The notes beneath the pieces were generated by a model. The model was given only the letters and a program-made list of their open reading frames with translations. It was not told the origin of the DNA and did no database searches. The translations under genes were made by a program, and so were the position numbers. This document shows positions 31,430 to 42,179 of a stretch of 64,000 bases of DNA, in pieces. Source of the DNA: Nilaparvata lugens (Eukaryota > Arthropoda > Insecta > Hemiptera > Delphacidae); the NCBI RefSeq assembly GCF_014356525.2, contig NC_052518.1, forward strand, positions 7,697,478 to 7,761,477, in the 5' to 3' direction. The number at the start of each line of letters is the position of its first letter. The first letter of the stretch is position 1.

Positions 31430-31541
31430 GTGTTTCAAAAAGAATTACCAAACTTTAACCAGTTATAATTATTTTATAAAATGGTGTACACAAACCAAAT
31501 CTACAAAAAATTACTCACAGAAGTATCAAGTCCATGATGAT
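31430..31541. mobile_element. Left end of a transposon family (M), isolated copy
   Basis: TGTTTCAAAAAGAATTACCA then TTATAAAATGGTGTACAC and AAGTATCAAGTCCATGATGA match the outer part of the right end at 32800-32898. It is cut at 31542 by the outer foldback. Confidence 0.6.
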
Positions 31542-32185
31542 TTGCCATGTTTTCTCAAAAATTAATAGATAACTTATCAATTTAAAATGTCTACAAAAAA
31601 TCCTTTATAAACATAGAATTTTCTGTCGTATCATACCGTGACGTGTCGTCCCGGAATGTGAGTGTGAGCGCTGTTATCAGGTCTGGCTGCAACTGTCTAC
31701 AAGGTTGATGGAAAGATACATTTTCAAGATGTTCGATGTTTTTGAACGGGTAGTATTATAGTCAAGTGTCTACTAACGTTAATGGAAAGATACATTTTCA
31801 AGATGTACGATGTTTTTGAACGGGTAGTATTATAGTCTACTAGACAGCTGATTTATGATGAATAATTCTATAGTCTGATTTTTACGGTAATATTCGGGTA
31901 TGAAGGTGGCTCCTTTTTCCTTTTATATTATCCTTGAAATGCAAAATTTCCAAAAACCTTGTATATACGTCGACGCGCAATTTAGAAAGGAACATACCTG
32001 TCAAATTTCATGAAAATCTATCACCGCGTTTCGCTGTAAATGCGCAACATTCAAACATTTAAACATTAAGAGAAATGCCAAACCGGCGACTTGAATCTTA
32101 GACCTCACTTCGCTCGGTCAATAAAATGGTGTACACAAACCAATTCTACATCAAATTTCTCACAGAAGTATCAAGTCCATGATGA

Positions 32186-32340
32186 TTATTTATAAGTGTT
32201 TTCTATGTGCCCTCCTTTTGAAGCTCGGACGAAATCTAGACAGTAGCCAAATTCATCCCAGACTGTTCGCGATATTTCTTCTCGGACTGAAGCAACTGCA
32301 TCAGTTATCCTGGTTTTTAGCTCCTGGTTCAATATCAAGT
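32186..32340 (-). pseudogene. Transposase C-terminal remnant, left arm
   Basis: The minus strand reads DAVASVREEISRTVWDEFGY then CLDFVRASKGGHIENTYK and a stop. The pattern [YC]LD-x-x-R-A-x-x-G-x-HIE resembles the tail of insect Tc/mariner-like DDE transposases with a DUF4817-type N-terminus. Only about 50 residues remain. The Trp of the TVWDE motif is intact here. The family match is from memory. Confidence 0.55.
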
Positions 32341-32639
32341 GCTAAGGAAGGAACAATATGTTCCTTCAGCGGACAACATGTCCCTTGTATCAGTTGTATC
32401 GCCTACTGCATCAGTTATCCTGATTGATATATTTTGAATAATACTAGAATATCTCCATTTAAAAGCAAAAACCAAACCCCCTCACCTATCATTTCACTTT
32501 TGAAACATTAAACATAAGAGAATCATAAACATAACCTTTCAGGTTATTTTACTACAGGCGATTATTGATCCATGTCGCAACTGATACAAGGGACATGTTG
32601 TCCGCTGAAGGAACATATTGTTTCCTTCCTTAGCACTTG

Positions 32640-32789
32640 ATATTAAAACCAGGAGCTAAAACCAGGATAATTGATGCAGTAGCTTCAGTCCGAGAAGAAA
32701 TATTGCAAACAGTCTGAGATGAATTTGGCTACTGTCTAGATTTCGTCCGAGCTTCAAAAGGAGGGCACATAGAAAACACTTATAAATAA
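32640..32789 (+). pseudogene. Transposase C-terminal remnant, right arm
   Basis: The same tail on the plus strand: DAVASVREEILQTV, then a TGA where the left arm has Trp, then DEFGYCLDFVRASKGGHIEN and a stop at 32787-32789. The arm-specific stop shows that the arms have drifted since duplication. Confidence 0.55.
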
Positions 32790-33140
32790 TCATCATGGAC
32801 TTGATACTTCTGTGAGAAATTTTTGTAGATTTGGTTTGAGTACACCATTTTATAAAATAAATATAACTGTTTAAAGTTGGGTCATTCTTTTTGGAACAAC
32901 CGGTATATTGATATTATTTGGAATGTTTAGATAATTATTTGGATAATAAACACAAAGAACGGAATCGTTGACCAAACAGCTGATTATAGATTAACTGAGT
33001 CCCATATGAAATGAATATCACCCATTCTGAGAGAAACAGAAACAGGTGGGAAGTTATTGACCGAGCGAAGTGAGATCTAAGATTCAAGTCGACGGTTTGG
33101 CATTTCTCTTAATGTTTAAATGTTTATATGTTGTGCATTT

Positions 33141-33450
33141 CAACGTCGAAGCAATCCAGCTGCTAGACAACGGAGGATTGGTGCGGAGGCTCAAAAGGAG
33201 GAAGCCATATGAATTAGTGTAGTGCAAGTGGTTTCAAGTGAAAAAGCAGAGCAGTGATTGAGTGAAACAATGAAATCATCCCTTATAGTACTATTATTTA
33301 ATTTAAGTACATAATATTATCATTAGCAGTAAGAGATTCTGGTGAGAGTTTCACTGTATTTTATTATTATTTAGTAGGTTAGGTTCGATAAAATTTTCTC
33401 ATTAGTCTCATGACTAGATAGCAATAGTAAATAAATAAAAAATAAAAAAT
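33141..33450 (+). mobile_element. 310-bp retroposed insertion with 13-bp duplication
   Basis: ATGTTGTGCATTT (33128-33140) and ATGTTGCGCATTT (33451-33463) flank it and are present once in the other arm of the foldback. The insert ends in an A-rich AATAAATAAAAAATAAAAAA-type tail on the plus strand. The 5' part starts CAACGTCGAAGCAATCCAGC. It could be a SINE, a 5'-truncated LINE or another retroposed RNA; I do not recognise the source. Confidence 0.75.
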
Positions 33451-33969
33451 ATGTTGCGCATTTACGGCGAAACGCGGTAATAGATTTTCATGAAATTTGA
33501 CAGGTATGTTCCTTTTTAAATTGCGCGTCGACGTATATACAAGGTTTTTGAAAATTTTGCATTTCAAGGATAATATAAAAGGAGAAAGGAGCCTCCTTCA
33601 TACGCCAATATGAGAGTAAAAATCAGACTATAGAATTATTCATCATAAATCAGCTGTTTAGTGGATTATAATACTACCCGTTCAAAAACATCGAACATCT
33701 TGAAAATGTATCTTTCCATCTACGTTAGTAGACAGTTGACTATAATACTACCCGTTCAAAAACATCGAACATCTTGAAAATGTATCTTTCCATCAACGTT
33801 GTAGACAGTTGCAGCCAGACCTGATAACAGCGCTCACACTCACATTCCGGGACGACACATCACGGTACGATAGGACAGAAAGCTCTATAAATGTTTATTT
33901 AGAATTTTTTCTAGACATTTTAAATTGATAAACTATTTATTAATTTTTGAGAAAACATAGCAACAGGTC

Positions 33970-34400
33970 AATGTAACTTACTGAGCGCGAGGTCTACTGT
34001 TCTACACTATTGGTCTACAGAACTAATAGTGATAAAAATTCTGATTATTATCTCACTTCATCCCGTTTATGTTGCAGGCTGATACACAGGGAGTGTATAA
34101 GTTGCGACGTGGATCAATTGCCTCAGTAGAAAAAGCTGAAGGGTTATGTTTATGAATGTTTCAAAGGTAAAAAAGGGTAATTTTGGGGTGGGGGGGGTAG
34201 GTTTCTGCTTCCAAATGAAAATATTCTGGTATTATTCAAAATCTATCATTTCATGATACTGTATCCACAAAGCAACGGGAACTAGACGTATTGAAATTTC
34301 AAAAATATGAGAACTTTGCAAAGATCTGATTCGAGATGAACTGCAATCCGAGATGGAATGAATTATTCACCCTTCTTATCATTATTTATTGATTCATACA
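33970..34400 (+). repeat. Interspersed repeat, copy 2 (ACTTACTGAGCGCGAGG)
   Basis: Second copy of the 15066-15445 repeat, with a short internal duplication of GTCTACTGTTCTACAC-like sequence near the left end. It starts four bases after the foldback end. Confidence 0.8.
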
Positions 34401-34495
34401 AAAAGTACATCATCAAAATGATAGGGAGAGAAGAAATAAGGTAACTCTGTGCTATTCTTCTCCCAAATTTAGATCATGTCAGGCCTACATATATC
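34378..34495 (-). repeat. Interspersed tail repeat S1, minus strand
   Basis: GATTCATACAAAAAGTACAT, CAAAATGATAGGGAGAGAAG and TTCTCCCAAATTTAGAT recur at 51.57, 57.1, 58.7 and 62.8 kb. It is probably the 3' end of a LINE or SINE. Confidence 0.6.
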
Positions 34496-34694
34496 CGAAA
34501 ATTATATTATAATAATATATTATATGATTAAATATTATATTGAAGTACAGTAGATCATCGATTATATTGATTGAAATCCCTTTGAAACCCAATCTATTTT
34601 ATTTCAACCGGCTTATCAGCTCGTCGCAAGCAAGGTGCAATACAATAATAATTATATTGATGAAAGATTTGAGTTACTGTATTGATTACACAAT

Positions 34695-35526
34695 GGGCCA
34701 TTTGAATAAAACCGAAGCATATGCTCATGAGCATGATTATGAAGCATAAGGTTTTGCTCATGAGCATTAGGTAGAAGCATAAGCATTTGCTCATTTTTAT
34801 ATGAATAAGCTTTACCTTATACTCTTACCTTATGCTCCTGAACTCTGGAGCAAATGCTCACGTATTTTAAAGATTTTTCATCAGCTGATTCGCCTTTGTG
34901 GCCTTACTTTGTTTTTATAGCTCACGTAAACTCTAAATATGCAAGTAGGAGACACCGCTTGTGTTTGCGTCGTCTGCTCTGATTTCTATTTATGAATTGA
35001 GTTTTTGGTTAGTTGAGTTTAGTATCCAGCGTGGAATAATATAATCTCTATAATAATCTTCAGTATAATATCATAATAACAATAGCCTCTTATAATCGTC
35101 TACACTCTCATCTTCTTAAATGCCTATTCCCTATTTTGTGATGACTTTTATATCAGCTATCTTTTGTATTTATTCTTTTGTAGGAATAATGGTGATATAT
35201 ATCATGGCTGAATCTATAAAGAGTTTAATAGTTTTCAACTATTGGTTGTGATCGTATCTGGTATAGTTTCCTATTCCTCATATGGATTATTAGTTGATCC
35301 ATTTTACTATGAGCAGAAGGTGAAAAGCTGCTCTAGACTTCATTCGCTTCAAAAGTTGAGCAAATACTCTAGTTTATTCATACAATTTTGAGTACAAGCT
35401 TTTACTTTTGAGAAAATGCTTGATTTTTTGATGAGCATGAGCAAAAGGTTTGCACACGTTTATTCATAAGCAAATGCTCCACATTTTAGAAGTATAAGCA
35501 AATGCTCAACTTTATTCATATGGCCC
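34695..35526. mobile_element. TIR element, GGGCCAT ends (832 bp)
   Basis: Left end GGGCCATTTGAATAAA, right end the complement of GGGCCATATGAATAAA. Both sub-terminal regions are full of GAGCAAATGCTTATGC-like words in both orientations. No coding sequence was found; the inner 34920-35380 is unassigned. A target duplication is not obvious. Confidence 0.72.
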
Positions 35527-35643
35527 ATTATGCTGTATGTTTTAATTAGAATATGAATGGAAGATAAGTGTATAAAAGTCATCATATTACTTTTGTGTAG
35601 TTGAGAAGTTGATATTGTGGTAATTATTCATATTAAATCAAAA

Positions 35644-35739
35644 TACTAAGAAATTGTCAAAAACCACAGATTTATTGATAGTTAGAAACTTCAACTTCTA
35701 ACTATCAATAAATCTGTGGTTTTTCACAATTTCATAGTC
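35644..35739. mobile_element. Hairpin, collapsed copy of the 21.3-kb foldback
   Basis: Arms of 43 bp (ACTAAGAAATTGTCAAAAAC start) are almost perfectly complementary around a 7-8 base loop. They match the outer arms of 21321-21527; the TTTCGG core is deleted. Confidence 0.85.
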
Positions 35740-35773
35740 TAGTCATCATATTACAAAGAACACGTACTACTAA

Positions 35774-35960
35774 AGTCCGAGAGATTACTTTCAACATGAA
35801 GAGGGGAATCCGATTTCTGGTTGCACAGTTTGTAGCATGGACATAGTAGTGAAGAGGATTGAGTATACTGCGCATGCGCACAATTGGATGCTGACACAAA
35901 AGTAGGCAGAATGCTGTTAGGTAGTGGCAGTGATTAGTGAGAGAGAGAAAAAGTAATATA
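35774..35960. mobile_element. Small TIR element with TGCGCATGCGCA motif, copy 2
   Basis: Shares AAAGTCCGAGAGAT at the left, then AGTGAAGAGGATTGAGTATA, CTGCGCATGCGCA and ATTGGATGCTGACACAAAAG with 29907-30153. The right inverted end is missing. Confidence 0.7.
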
Positions 35961-36304
35961 TTATTTATCGTTCATCAAATACTGTAGGCTAGAATACAAA
36001 GTTTTAATTACGTCTACACTTAATAGCTAGGGTAAAATCGATTTATATATCGATTATCCGGTTCATCAGTTATCCAGACGCTGTCATGCATCTATAAAGC
36101 CTGGTTTTCACTAGTACAGTTTGTGGTCGAGTAACTAACTAACTCTACCGAGCTAACTCTACTCTACTTACTTGGTCGAGCAACTGTTTTCACTACAATT
36201 GAGAATAGTAGGTGAAGTGTGTTGTCTAGTGAACAGAACTAACCATAAAATTTCAATACTTTTATATAAATTAACACTTTAATAAATTGATACATTTTAA
36301 TAAA
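35961..36304. other. Intergenic; ACTCTACTCTAC-type sequence
   Basis: 36110-36240 (CTGGTTTTCACTAGTACAG, TAACTCTACTCTACTTAC) resembles the 184-bp repeat at 49.5 kb. No gene. Confidence 0.4.
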
Positions 36305-37059
36305 TGTTAAATAGACGTAACAACTTGGTGTTCTACAACATTCAAGAGGAGAACGGGGAGAAGAGTTACATGTGCGAAGTCATAATCGAGGATATTACAG
36401 TATTATAACAAAGTTGAATGTGAATGTGGAGCCATACGACATAGAGCGAGCGCATAGAATTGGTCGTCGAGCTGCAAACGGTAGGCCAATTATTGTAAAG
36501 CTTTTGAATTTTCTAGAAGAAAATCTAGAAATCTTAAGTCAGAGACGGAGATTGAAAGTCTGTAATATCGTAGTAGAAGAGGATTTCACGACTCGCGTCA
36601 GAGGTACACGTAGGGAACTAAAAATATTCTTGTTGATTGCTAGGAGAGATGGATATCACGCTTTTTTTACAATACGACAAATTTATAGTCAACGGTCGCC
36701 CTTATTCGCTGGATAAGCTGACAAGTAAATTTGAAAGTAGGAGCGGTCAGGATCTGGGAGGTGATTATGAGAATAAAATAAGGGTGGATTCATGTATAAA
36801 CTCTGCTTCAGTTGAGGATAGATCTTCGGCATCGTTCCAAATTATAAATGAAGAGACAATTCAGGTCGTCCACGAAAGTCTATCACAAATATCTTCAATC
36901 CAAAATGAATCTATTAGTCAATTGAGGAGTTGGGTGGAAAAACGACCTGAGTCAAGAAATCAAGTTTTGTGTAAATTGAGTTTGAAATATTTAGTACACA
37001 TCTTCATTATTTCATCAGAATGCAATATTCTTGCAAGTATATTTCAAACTCAATTTTGA
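36305..37059 (+). pseudogene. LINE ORF1, L1-like RNA-binding domain, frameshifted
   Basis: ATG at 36305 starts MLNRRNNLVFYNIQEENGEK, then the frame changes near 36400 to one reading VEPYDIERAHRIGRRAANGR and PIIVKLLNF (RRM-like fold of L1-type ORF1 proteins), VEEDFTTRVRGTRREL, and after another shift near 36650 FLQYDKFIVNGRPYSLDKL. This protein coats LINE RNA in active elements. The tail SQLRSWVEKRPESRN is repeated in inverted orientation at 37354-37386. Stops at 37057-37059. Confidence 0.75.
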
Positions 37060-37326
37060 GTTGATCATACTTGAGGCTAGTGGCTAATCGATGGCTGCTT
37101 CCTATTTAGTACATAAATAAAGTACTAAATCAATCAATCAATCAGCTACTTCTTTTGTAAGAAAACAAAATAAGGATTTCACTGGCTGCTGGCTCACAGC
37201 TTGTCAGCTGAATAATTTCAGGTTTGCCACACAAACAAAAAGTTTTCACAACTCAATCATTTTTCAAGATACAACAACATTTTATGTACCAATCTGTTCA
37301 GAATTAAATGGCGGATAGAATGAAGC
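37060..37326. other. Insertion with TCAA-rich end inside LINE
   Basis: ACATAAATAAAGTACTAAAT followed by CAATCAATCAATCAG at 37112-37144 looks like a small LINE/SINE 3' end. The remainder is unassigned. Confidence 0.4.
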
Positions 37327-37780
37327 GTGTTGCGGAAAAACGACACGAGTGGCCTCGGGTCGTTTTTCTACCCAGCTCCTCAATTGTCTCAGACTGCGGC
37401 ATCGAGATCGAAGATGGAAGCAAAAGCGCTCATCCACGTGGAAGGGGACAACCAAGTCAAGAAACCTAATCACTATGCGAGCCCGAGGATCAACTCAGAT
37501 GGTATTTCCAGGGTGCTCCGGTCTAATACGGCGGCAGCGGGGTCACGAATAAATGCGGCAAAGTCCTCGAGGACTCCTGCAACAAAACCTTCTGGAATGA
37601 AAGCATGGCTGGCAGGAGGAAAACCTTCACACCCTCCCGCCGCAACACATCGTCGAGGAGCTGCCGGCGACCCTCACAATAGCAGACGGGGAGGACTGGA
37701 GAGAGCAGCAGTAGGCCTACTGCCAATCAGCAACAAAGCAGCTCGATCCTGAAGCGAGGAGATGGAGGTGACAAGTAGAA
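37327..37780 (+). pseudogene. GC-rich linker frame of LINE ORF1, partly inverted
   Basis: A 141-codon plus-strand frame rich in Ala, Arg, Ser and Pro (NTAAAGSRINAAKSSRTPAT) lies between the RNA-binding domain and ORF2. The minus strand of 37282-37473 reads QLRSWVEKRPEATR, the same peptide as the end of the ORF1 domain, so part of this block is an inverted copy. GC content is clearly higher than in neighbours. No function assigned. Confidence 0.4.
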
Positions 37781-37826
37781 AAGCAAACTAAGTCAAGGTA
37801 TAATCGACAGAGAATATTCCCGAATA

Positions 37827-38900
37827 TTTAAAAATTCTACTTTGGAACTCTCATGGTGTTAAAAACTTTCTGAATTTAGATAAAACCGAAACGGAACAGT
37901 TCAAAAAAGAAGAGAGAGATTTAAAAAATATATATATTATATGAACCAACTACAATTGGAACGGATTGTATATTCTTCAATATAAGACATCCACTTATCG
38001 ATGAAACAGTAGATTTGTTAGAGTTAGAGAATAAACTGAGAAGGCTAAAGAATAGTAGTGCACCGGGCTTGGATATGATTTCATACGAATTTTAGTTTTC
38101 GAAGGAAAAGAGTTGATGATTCACCTATTCAATTCAATATTAAAGACGTGTGAAATTCCAACAAATTGGTCAAGGCTTGAAATATTCTTGCTATTCTTGC
38201 TTTCTTTAACAAATAGCACAAAACCACACATGACAACAATGAAGCTTCATAATTGTGATAGAAATAGTAACAATAATTGTAATTGCCCACTAATAGAACG
38301 CTCTGACATTATAAAGTATTTAGGAATAATAATAGATGATTCATTGAAATGGAACAAACACATAACATATACAACTGCCAAAATAAGGAAGCTTATATAC
38401 AAATTCTATCAAATAAGGCGTATCATAGACAAAGAAATGTAAAAAACTGTACACTAACATTAGTTGAATCTCTTTCAAGGTACGGTCTGTTAGTTTGGGG
38501 TGCAGCTAACTTCAGTTTTATAGATCCATTATTTAAAACTCAAAAACGCATTTTGAAAATAATGGGAAACAGGGAAATCCGGTTTCCGACTGTAGAATTA
38601 TTTATAGAAAATAGAGTACTCACCGTTAGACAATTGTATATATTGTTGTTATTAGGGTATATGAAAAAAACATCAAAATAGGAACCATATCATAAATCAT
38701 AGCCATAATACTAGAATAAGAGAACGTTACAATCAAGAAGTACCACGAATGAATACAGCATTTGGGCAAAGATCACAAGGATATTAAATTTAGGGCCTAC
38801 AATATCTAATAGAATACCATTAGAAATCAATGGAGAGGAAAATTTCAATAGCTTCAAAAGAAACATTAGACATTGTTATTCAGTATTGGGATACAAAGTA
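37827..38900 (+). pseudogene. LINE ORF2 remnant with large internal deletions
   Basis: Pieces in order: ILLWNSHGVKNFLNL (start of AP endonuclease, about 37830), LRRLKNSSAPGLDMISYEF (RT block 0/1, about 38038-38094), LFNSILKTCEIPTNWSRLEI, then after loss of the palm DIIKYLGIIIDDSLKWNKHI (thumb, near 38305), GLLVWGAANFSFIDPL and a HNTRIRERYN block near 38706. Most of the endonuclease and the YADD palm are deleted. It belongs with the ORF1 at 36305. Confidence 0.75.
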
Positions 38901-39189
38901 GTGAGGAACTAATAGTAAGTACGATTTAGATTTAAGTAGTATTCTTTCTAAATAAGGTAATTTATAGGTAGAAAATAGTATCTCGGTTTAGTATAATTGT
39001 ACTAGGTGATGCTTAGGGTAATAGATATAGTTTTAGATTTTATGGAATTTTTGTATTATCTGTTGTTGCATAAATTTGTATTAATTTGATAACTTCGACA
39101 CTTATATTATATAGTGAGGTATCATTTTGTAAACCTTGAATATTGTTATATTTTCGAAAATGTATGAGAAAATAATATGTAATGTTCCT
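38901..39189. other. LINE 3' untranslated region, probable
   Basis: AT-rich DNA after the RT remnant; no clear tail. A 78-codon minus-strand frame is a shadow. Confidence 0.4.
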
Positions 39190-39687
39190 GAATTTATGAA
39201 TAAACTCCTTTGGATGTGTCGTCCAACATTCAGAGATGTTATTATTATTTAAAAATGGCTGTAAACTGGATTCCAAGAACTACAGAGGTATAGCTATTGC
39301 AAATTGTATCCTCAAACGTTTCACCGGCATAATAACAGACAGATTGGCACTGTGGGCGGATGAGTGCGGAATGATGGAGGAGAGTCAGTCGGGTTTTCGT
39401 GAAGGCCGTTCATGCGTTGACAATATATTTGTACTGGACACAATAGTTAAATATTATATGCAATTTTAAAAAAAGAAAGTATACGCAATTTTCATTGATT
39501 ATGAATCGGCGTTCGACTCCGTCCCTCATGATCGTCTTTGGCAAAAATTGAGAGCACTTGGAATAAGTAGGAGAATTAATAACATCTTTCAAAACCTGTA
39601 TTGTACCTGGACTTTAGTAGTTGGAGAAAGTCCAAAGGGGTTTATTCTGAACCAAAGCAATTACTAAAGGCGTGTTGCAGGGTGACC
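39190..39687 (+). pseudogene. LINE reverse transcriptase, fingers and palm A
   Basis: Frame 39236-39469 reads LFKNGCKLDSKNYRGIAIAN, then ESQSGFREGRSCVDNIF; after one stop it resumes with YAIFIDYESAFDSVPHDRLW (motif A, about 39481-39540) and GVLQGDPASP-like sequence near 39670 (motif B). It is interrupted at about 39688 by a 266-bp insertion. Together with 39954-40600 and 41640-42125 it forms one element. Confidence 0.8.
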
Positions 39688-39953
39688 CTGCCAGCCCCCC
39701 TCCTCTTCTCATCTTTCTCATCTTTCTTACTTTTCTCCTTATTTCATTCTATTATCATCTTAATTTATATTATCTAATTCAATTCTGTTTTAACTTCCAA
39801 CAGTTTAATGTTTTCATTTGTAAAACTTATATTCTTGTTTATTTGAATACTGTTGTATCTTGTTTACTTGTTTTGTATTGTACTGTTGTTTAGTGCAACG
39901 GGTCTATCGAGACCTAGCACGTCATAATAAAAATCAATCAATCAATCAATCAA
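39688..39953 (+). mobile_element. LINE/SINE 3' end with (CAAT)n tail
   Basis: Ends CGAGACCTAGCACGTCATAA then AAATCAATCAATCAATC. It is placed inside RT motif B of the host LINE. The internal frame 39672-39893 is hydrophobic by composition and not a gene. Confidence 0.7.
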
Positions 39954-40615
39954 TCTTTGCCCTCTACACATCAGGTATAGAGTAGATTTTTAGAGAGAGA
40001 TGATTGCATGGCATATTCAAATAAATTCTGGCTGATAGCATTTCAGACGTGCGAAATAAATTGAAATGTTTGGACCAATACAGTGCAAGAGTAGGTCTCA
40101 AGGTGAATGCTAACAAAACCAAAATACTGAATTTCCATAGAGGTCGATCAAGCAAATGTCATAAAACCAGTATCAAGCTAGGGGAGGAAAAAATAGAAAT
40201 TGTGTAGCCAGTATAATTATTTAGGAGTTATATTTCAATCTCCAGGAAGATATACAGAGATGTTGAGACGATCAATAAGTAGGGGTAAAGCGGAATCAAC
40301 ATTGGCGATTAATGTTTAATCTAGAGTCAGATCAGGGAAATGGATAGAAAGGATGAAGTTATTTGATACCGTTGTCATTCCATCCTGCCTATATGGATCA
40401 GAGGTTTGTGGTTTGGGTTATAAGGAAGCAATAGAGAAAGCACAGTTATTCTTCTTGAAACGTCTACTGCTGCTGATCCGGTCGACGCCGAGTTGGAGTG
40501 TCAGATTGGAGACTGGTAGGCCGAAACTCAAGATTCATGTCTCTAGATCATGCCTTGATCAGAGTTGTAAACATGACAGAGTCTAGGTACCCTCATGGGT
40601 GTTATCGTCTTCTAT
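39954..40615 (+). pseudogene. LINE reverse transcriptase, palm end and thumb
   Basis: Resumes with LFALYTSG, then YSARVGLKVNANKTKILNFH near 40080-40140, YNYLGVIFQSPGRYTEML near 40215 and VVIPSCLYGSEVCGLGYKEA in frame 40353-40586. The YADD segment is degenerate. It is cut at about 40620 by the 1-kb repeat. Confidence 0.78.
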
Positions 40616-40620
40616 TAAAA

Positions 40621-41406
40621 GAAATCTGGTGTGGTACACTCACACAACTTTCCTTGCTCATTGAACTGTAAGCCTCATTCTTAAACGAGAATAATTTAGG
40701 GGAATAACATAATGACGATTGGCGGCAACATATTTGAAACTAAGATCAGACTTCTGTATATGTGTATATATAATTGTTTTAAGAGTACTTTTCCTTTGTG
40801 TAAATTGTGAAATTCGATGATTTTTTGAAAGTCGTCAAAACAGCTGTTCTACAGATGAAATATCTCGACTGTGTTCTTTTTACTCTACCTACTCTGTTCT
40901 ACTCTACCTACCTACCTCATCATGCACGAGAAGGAGGTTACAAAGTCCATTTCTCTAGGATGGGATGGAACCACCATTAGTTTTCCAGGAATGAGACTCA
41001 TGTCAGTTCATAGGGCTTATAAATAGCTATCCATGGTATAAATTTGAAGAGAATCGTTAAAGCCGTTCTCGAGAAAACCGTGAAAAGCATGTTTTTTTTT
41101 AGTAATTATCTGCCATTTTTCTCAAGAATATTACGGAGCTCCTGCAATTTTCCCAGAAATGAGACTCATGTCAGTTGATAGGGCTTATGAATAGCTATTT
41201 ATGGTATAAATTTGAAGAGAATCGTTGGAGCCGTTTTCGAGAAAAACGTGAAAAACAAGGTTTTTTAGTAATTATCCACCATTTTTTCCGCCATCTTGAA
41301 TTGAATTTTATTGATTTTCTTATTGTCGGATCCTCATGGTATAAGGACCTCAATTTTAAAATTTCAAGTCGATCGGTTAATTAGGAATTGAGTTATCGTG
41401 TTCACA

Positions 41407-41487
<81 letters not shown>

Positions 41488-41637
41488 ACATACACACATA
41501 CACACACACAGACGAATACCCAAAAATCATGTTTTTGGACTCAGGGGACCTTGAAACGTATAGAAAACATGAAATTAGGGTACCTTAATTTTTTTGGAGA
41601 GCAATATTTTCCTCACCTATGATAATAGGGCAAGGAA
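40621..41637 (+). mobile_element. 1-kb interspersed element, copy A
   Basis: Left end GGTGTGGTACACTCACACAA then CTTTCCTTGCTCATTGAAC; right end CACCTATGATAATAGGGCAA then GGAAAGTA. It contains a tandem pair of GAATGAGACTCATGTCAGTT blocks and a long (CA)n tract. It splits an RT gene that resumes at 41640. Copy B (reverse) is at 60775-61757 and a partial copy C at 53320-53535. No coding capacity; the class is unknown to me. Confidence 0.8.
41405..41516. repeat. (CA)n microsatellite
   Basis: About 50 CA units with a few substitutions, inside the 1-kb element. The homologous tract in copy B at 60901-60935 is much shorter. Confidence 0.95.
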
Positions 41638-41639
41638 AG

Positions 41640-42125
41640 TAACAAACTTGGAAGGTAATTGGAGGTCTTATATGAAGAGGGAGTTAGAAACTGTTTCGGT
41701 ATTTATGGACGGAATATGAATTTGATGCAGTAGATCTGCTGAATAACAGAAATAGAATCCTGGAATTGTATTCGGGGAGGATGATAAAGGAGGAAAGATG
41801 TAGGTCTGATAATTCTCAAATGTCTCCTTTGTATAGAATGTTCAATCCTGATTCAGTACTGGGAGATCAGCTTACTTTTCAGCTGCCAATTCTAATGATT
41901 AGGTGCGTGACACAATTGAGATTACCTGCAAAAAGTACATTCATTCAAATTAATGGTAACAGGTATCAAATTGACCCACAGAAAATATGCCCCGCTTGTG
42001 AATCACACTTACAAACAATTCTGCATTTTCTTCTTATTTGTCCCTCTTATGAAGACCTCAGGATTCAATACATTGCGTCCCATGTTCATAATATAGTTCA
42101 GAACGTTGATAAAATAATGGTTTAA
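41640..42125 (+). pseudogene. LINE RT C-terminal region with CCHC-like end
   Basis: Frame 41766-42125 carries CPACESHLQTILHFLLICPS near its end, the C-x2-C...H...C motif that closes many insect LINE reverse transcriptases, and ends at TAA 42123-42125. It is the continuation of 40615 after the 1-kb insertion. Confidence 0.78.
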
Positions 42126-42179
42126 TTATCTTATTTGAATGTAGAGAAAATTTAACATGTTTATCAATATACTACTAGG

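Larger units (their letters stand above)
32121..32900. mobile_element. Inner foldback (M) with transposase tails in both arms
   Basis: Arms 32121-32395 and 32574-32862 are reverse complements, beginning ATAAAATGGTGTACACAAAC. Beyond the right arm the end continues to AATGACCCAACTTTAAACAG (complement), ending about 32898. Both arms carry the same protein tail (see separate entries), so the element arose from an inverted duplication of a transposon 3' end. Confidence 0.8.
31542..33966. mobile_element. Large foldback element (O) with nested insertions
   Basis: The left arm (31542-32120) and right arm (33060-33966) are reverse complements; the terminal sequence is CATGTTTTCTCAAAAATTAA. Each arm contains two tandem copies of a ~70-bp stretch with GAAAGATACATTTTCAAGAT and TTTTTGAACGGGTAGTATTA. 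The right arm also carries a 310-bp insertion (33141-33450). Between the arms sits foldback M. No full transposase frame is present. Transcribed, it would fold into a long hairpin RNA. Confidence 0.85.

Noticed and set aside
39672..39893. Hydrophobic 73-codon frame as a membrane protein
   Set aside because: Lies in an AT-rich LINE/SINE 3' end with a CAAT tail; hydrophobicity follows from T-rich codons.
41388..41622. His/Thr-repeat proteins
   Set aside because: Translation of a (CA)n microsatellite.
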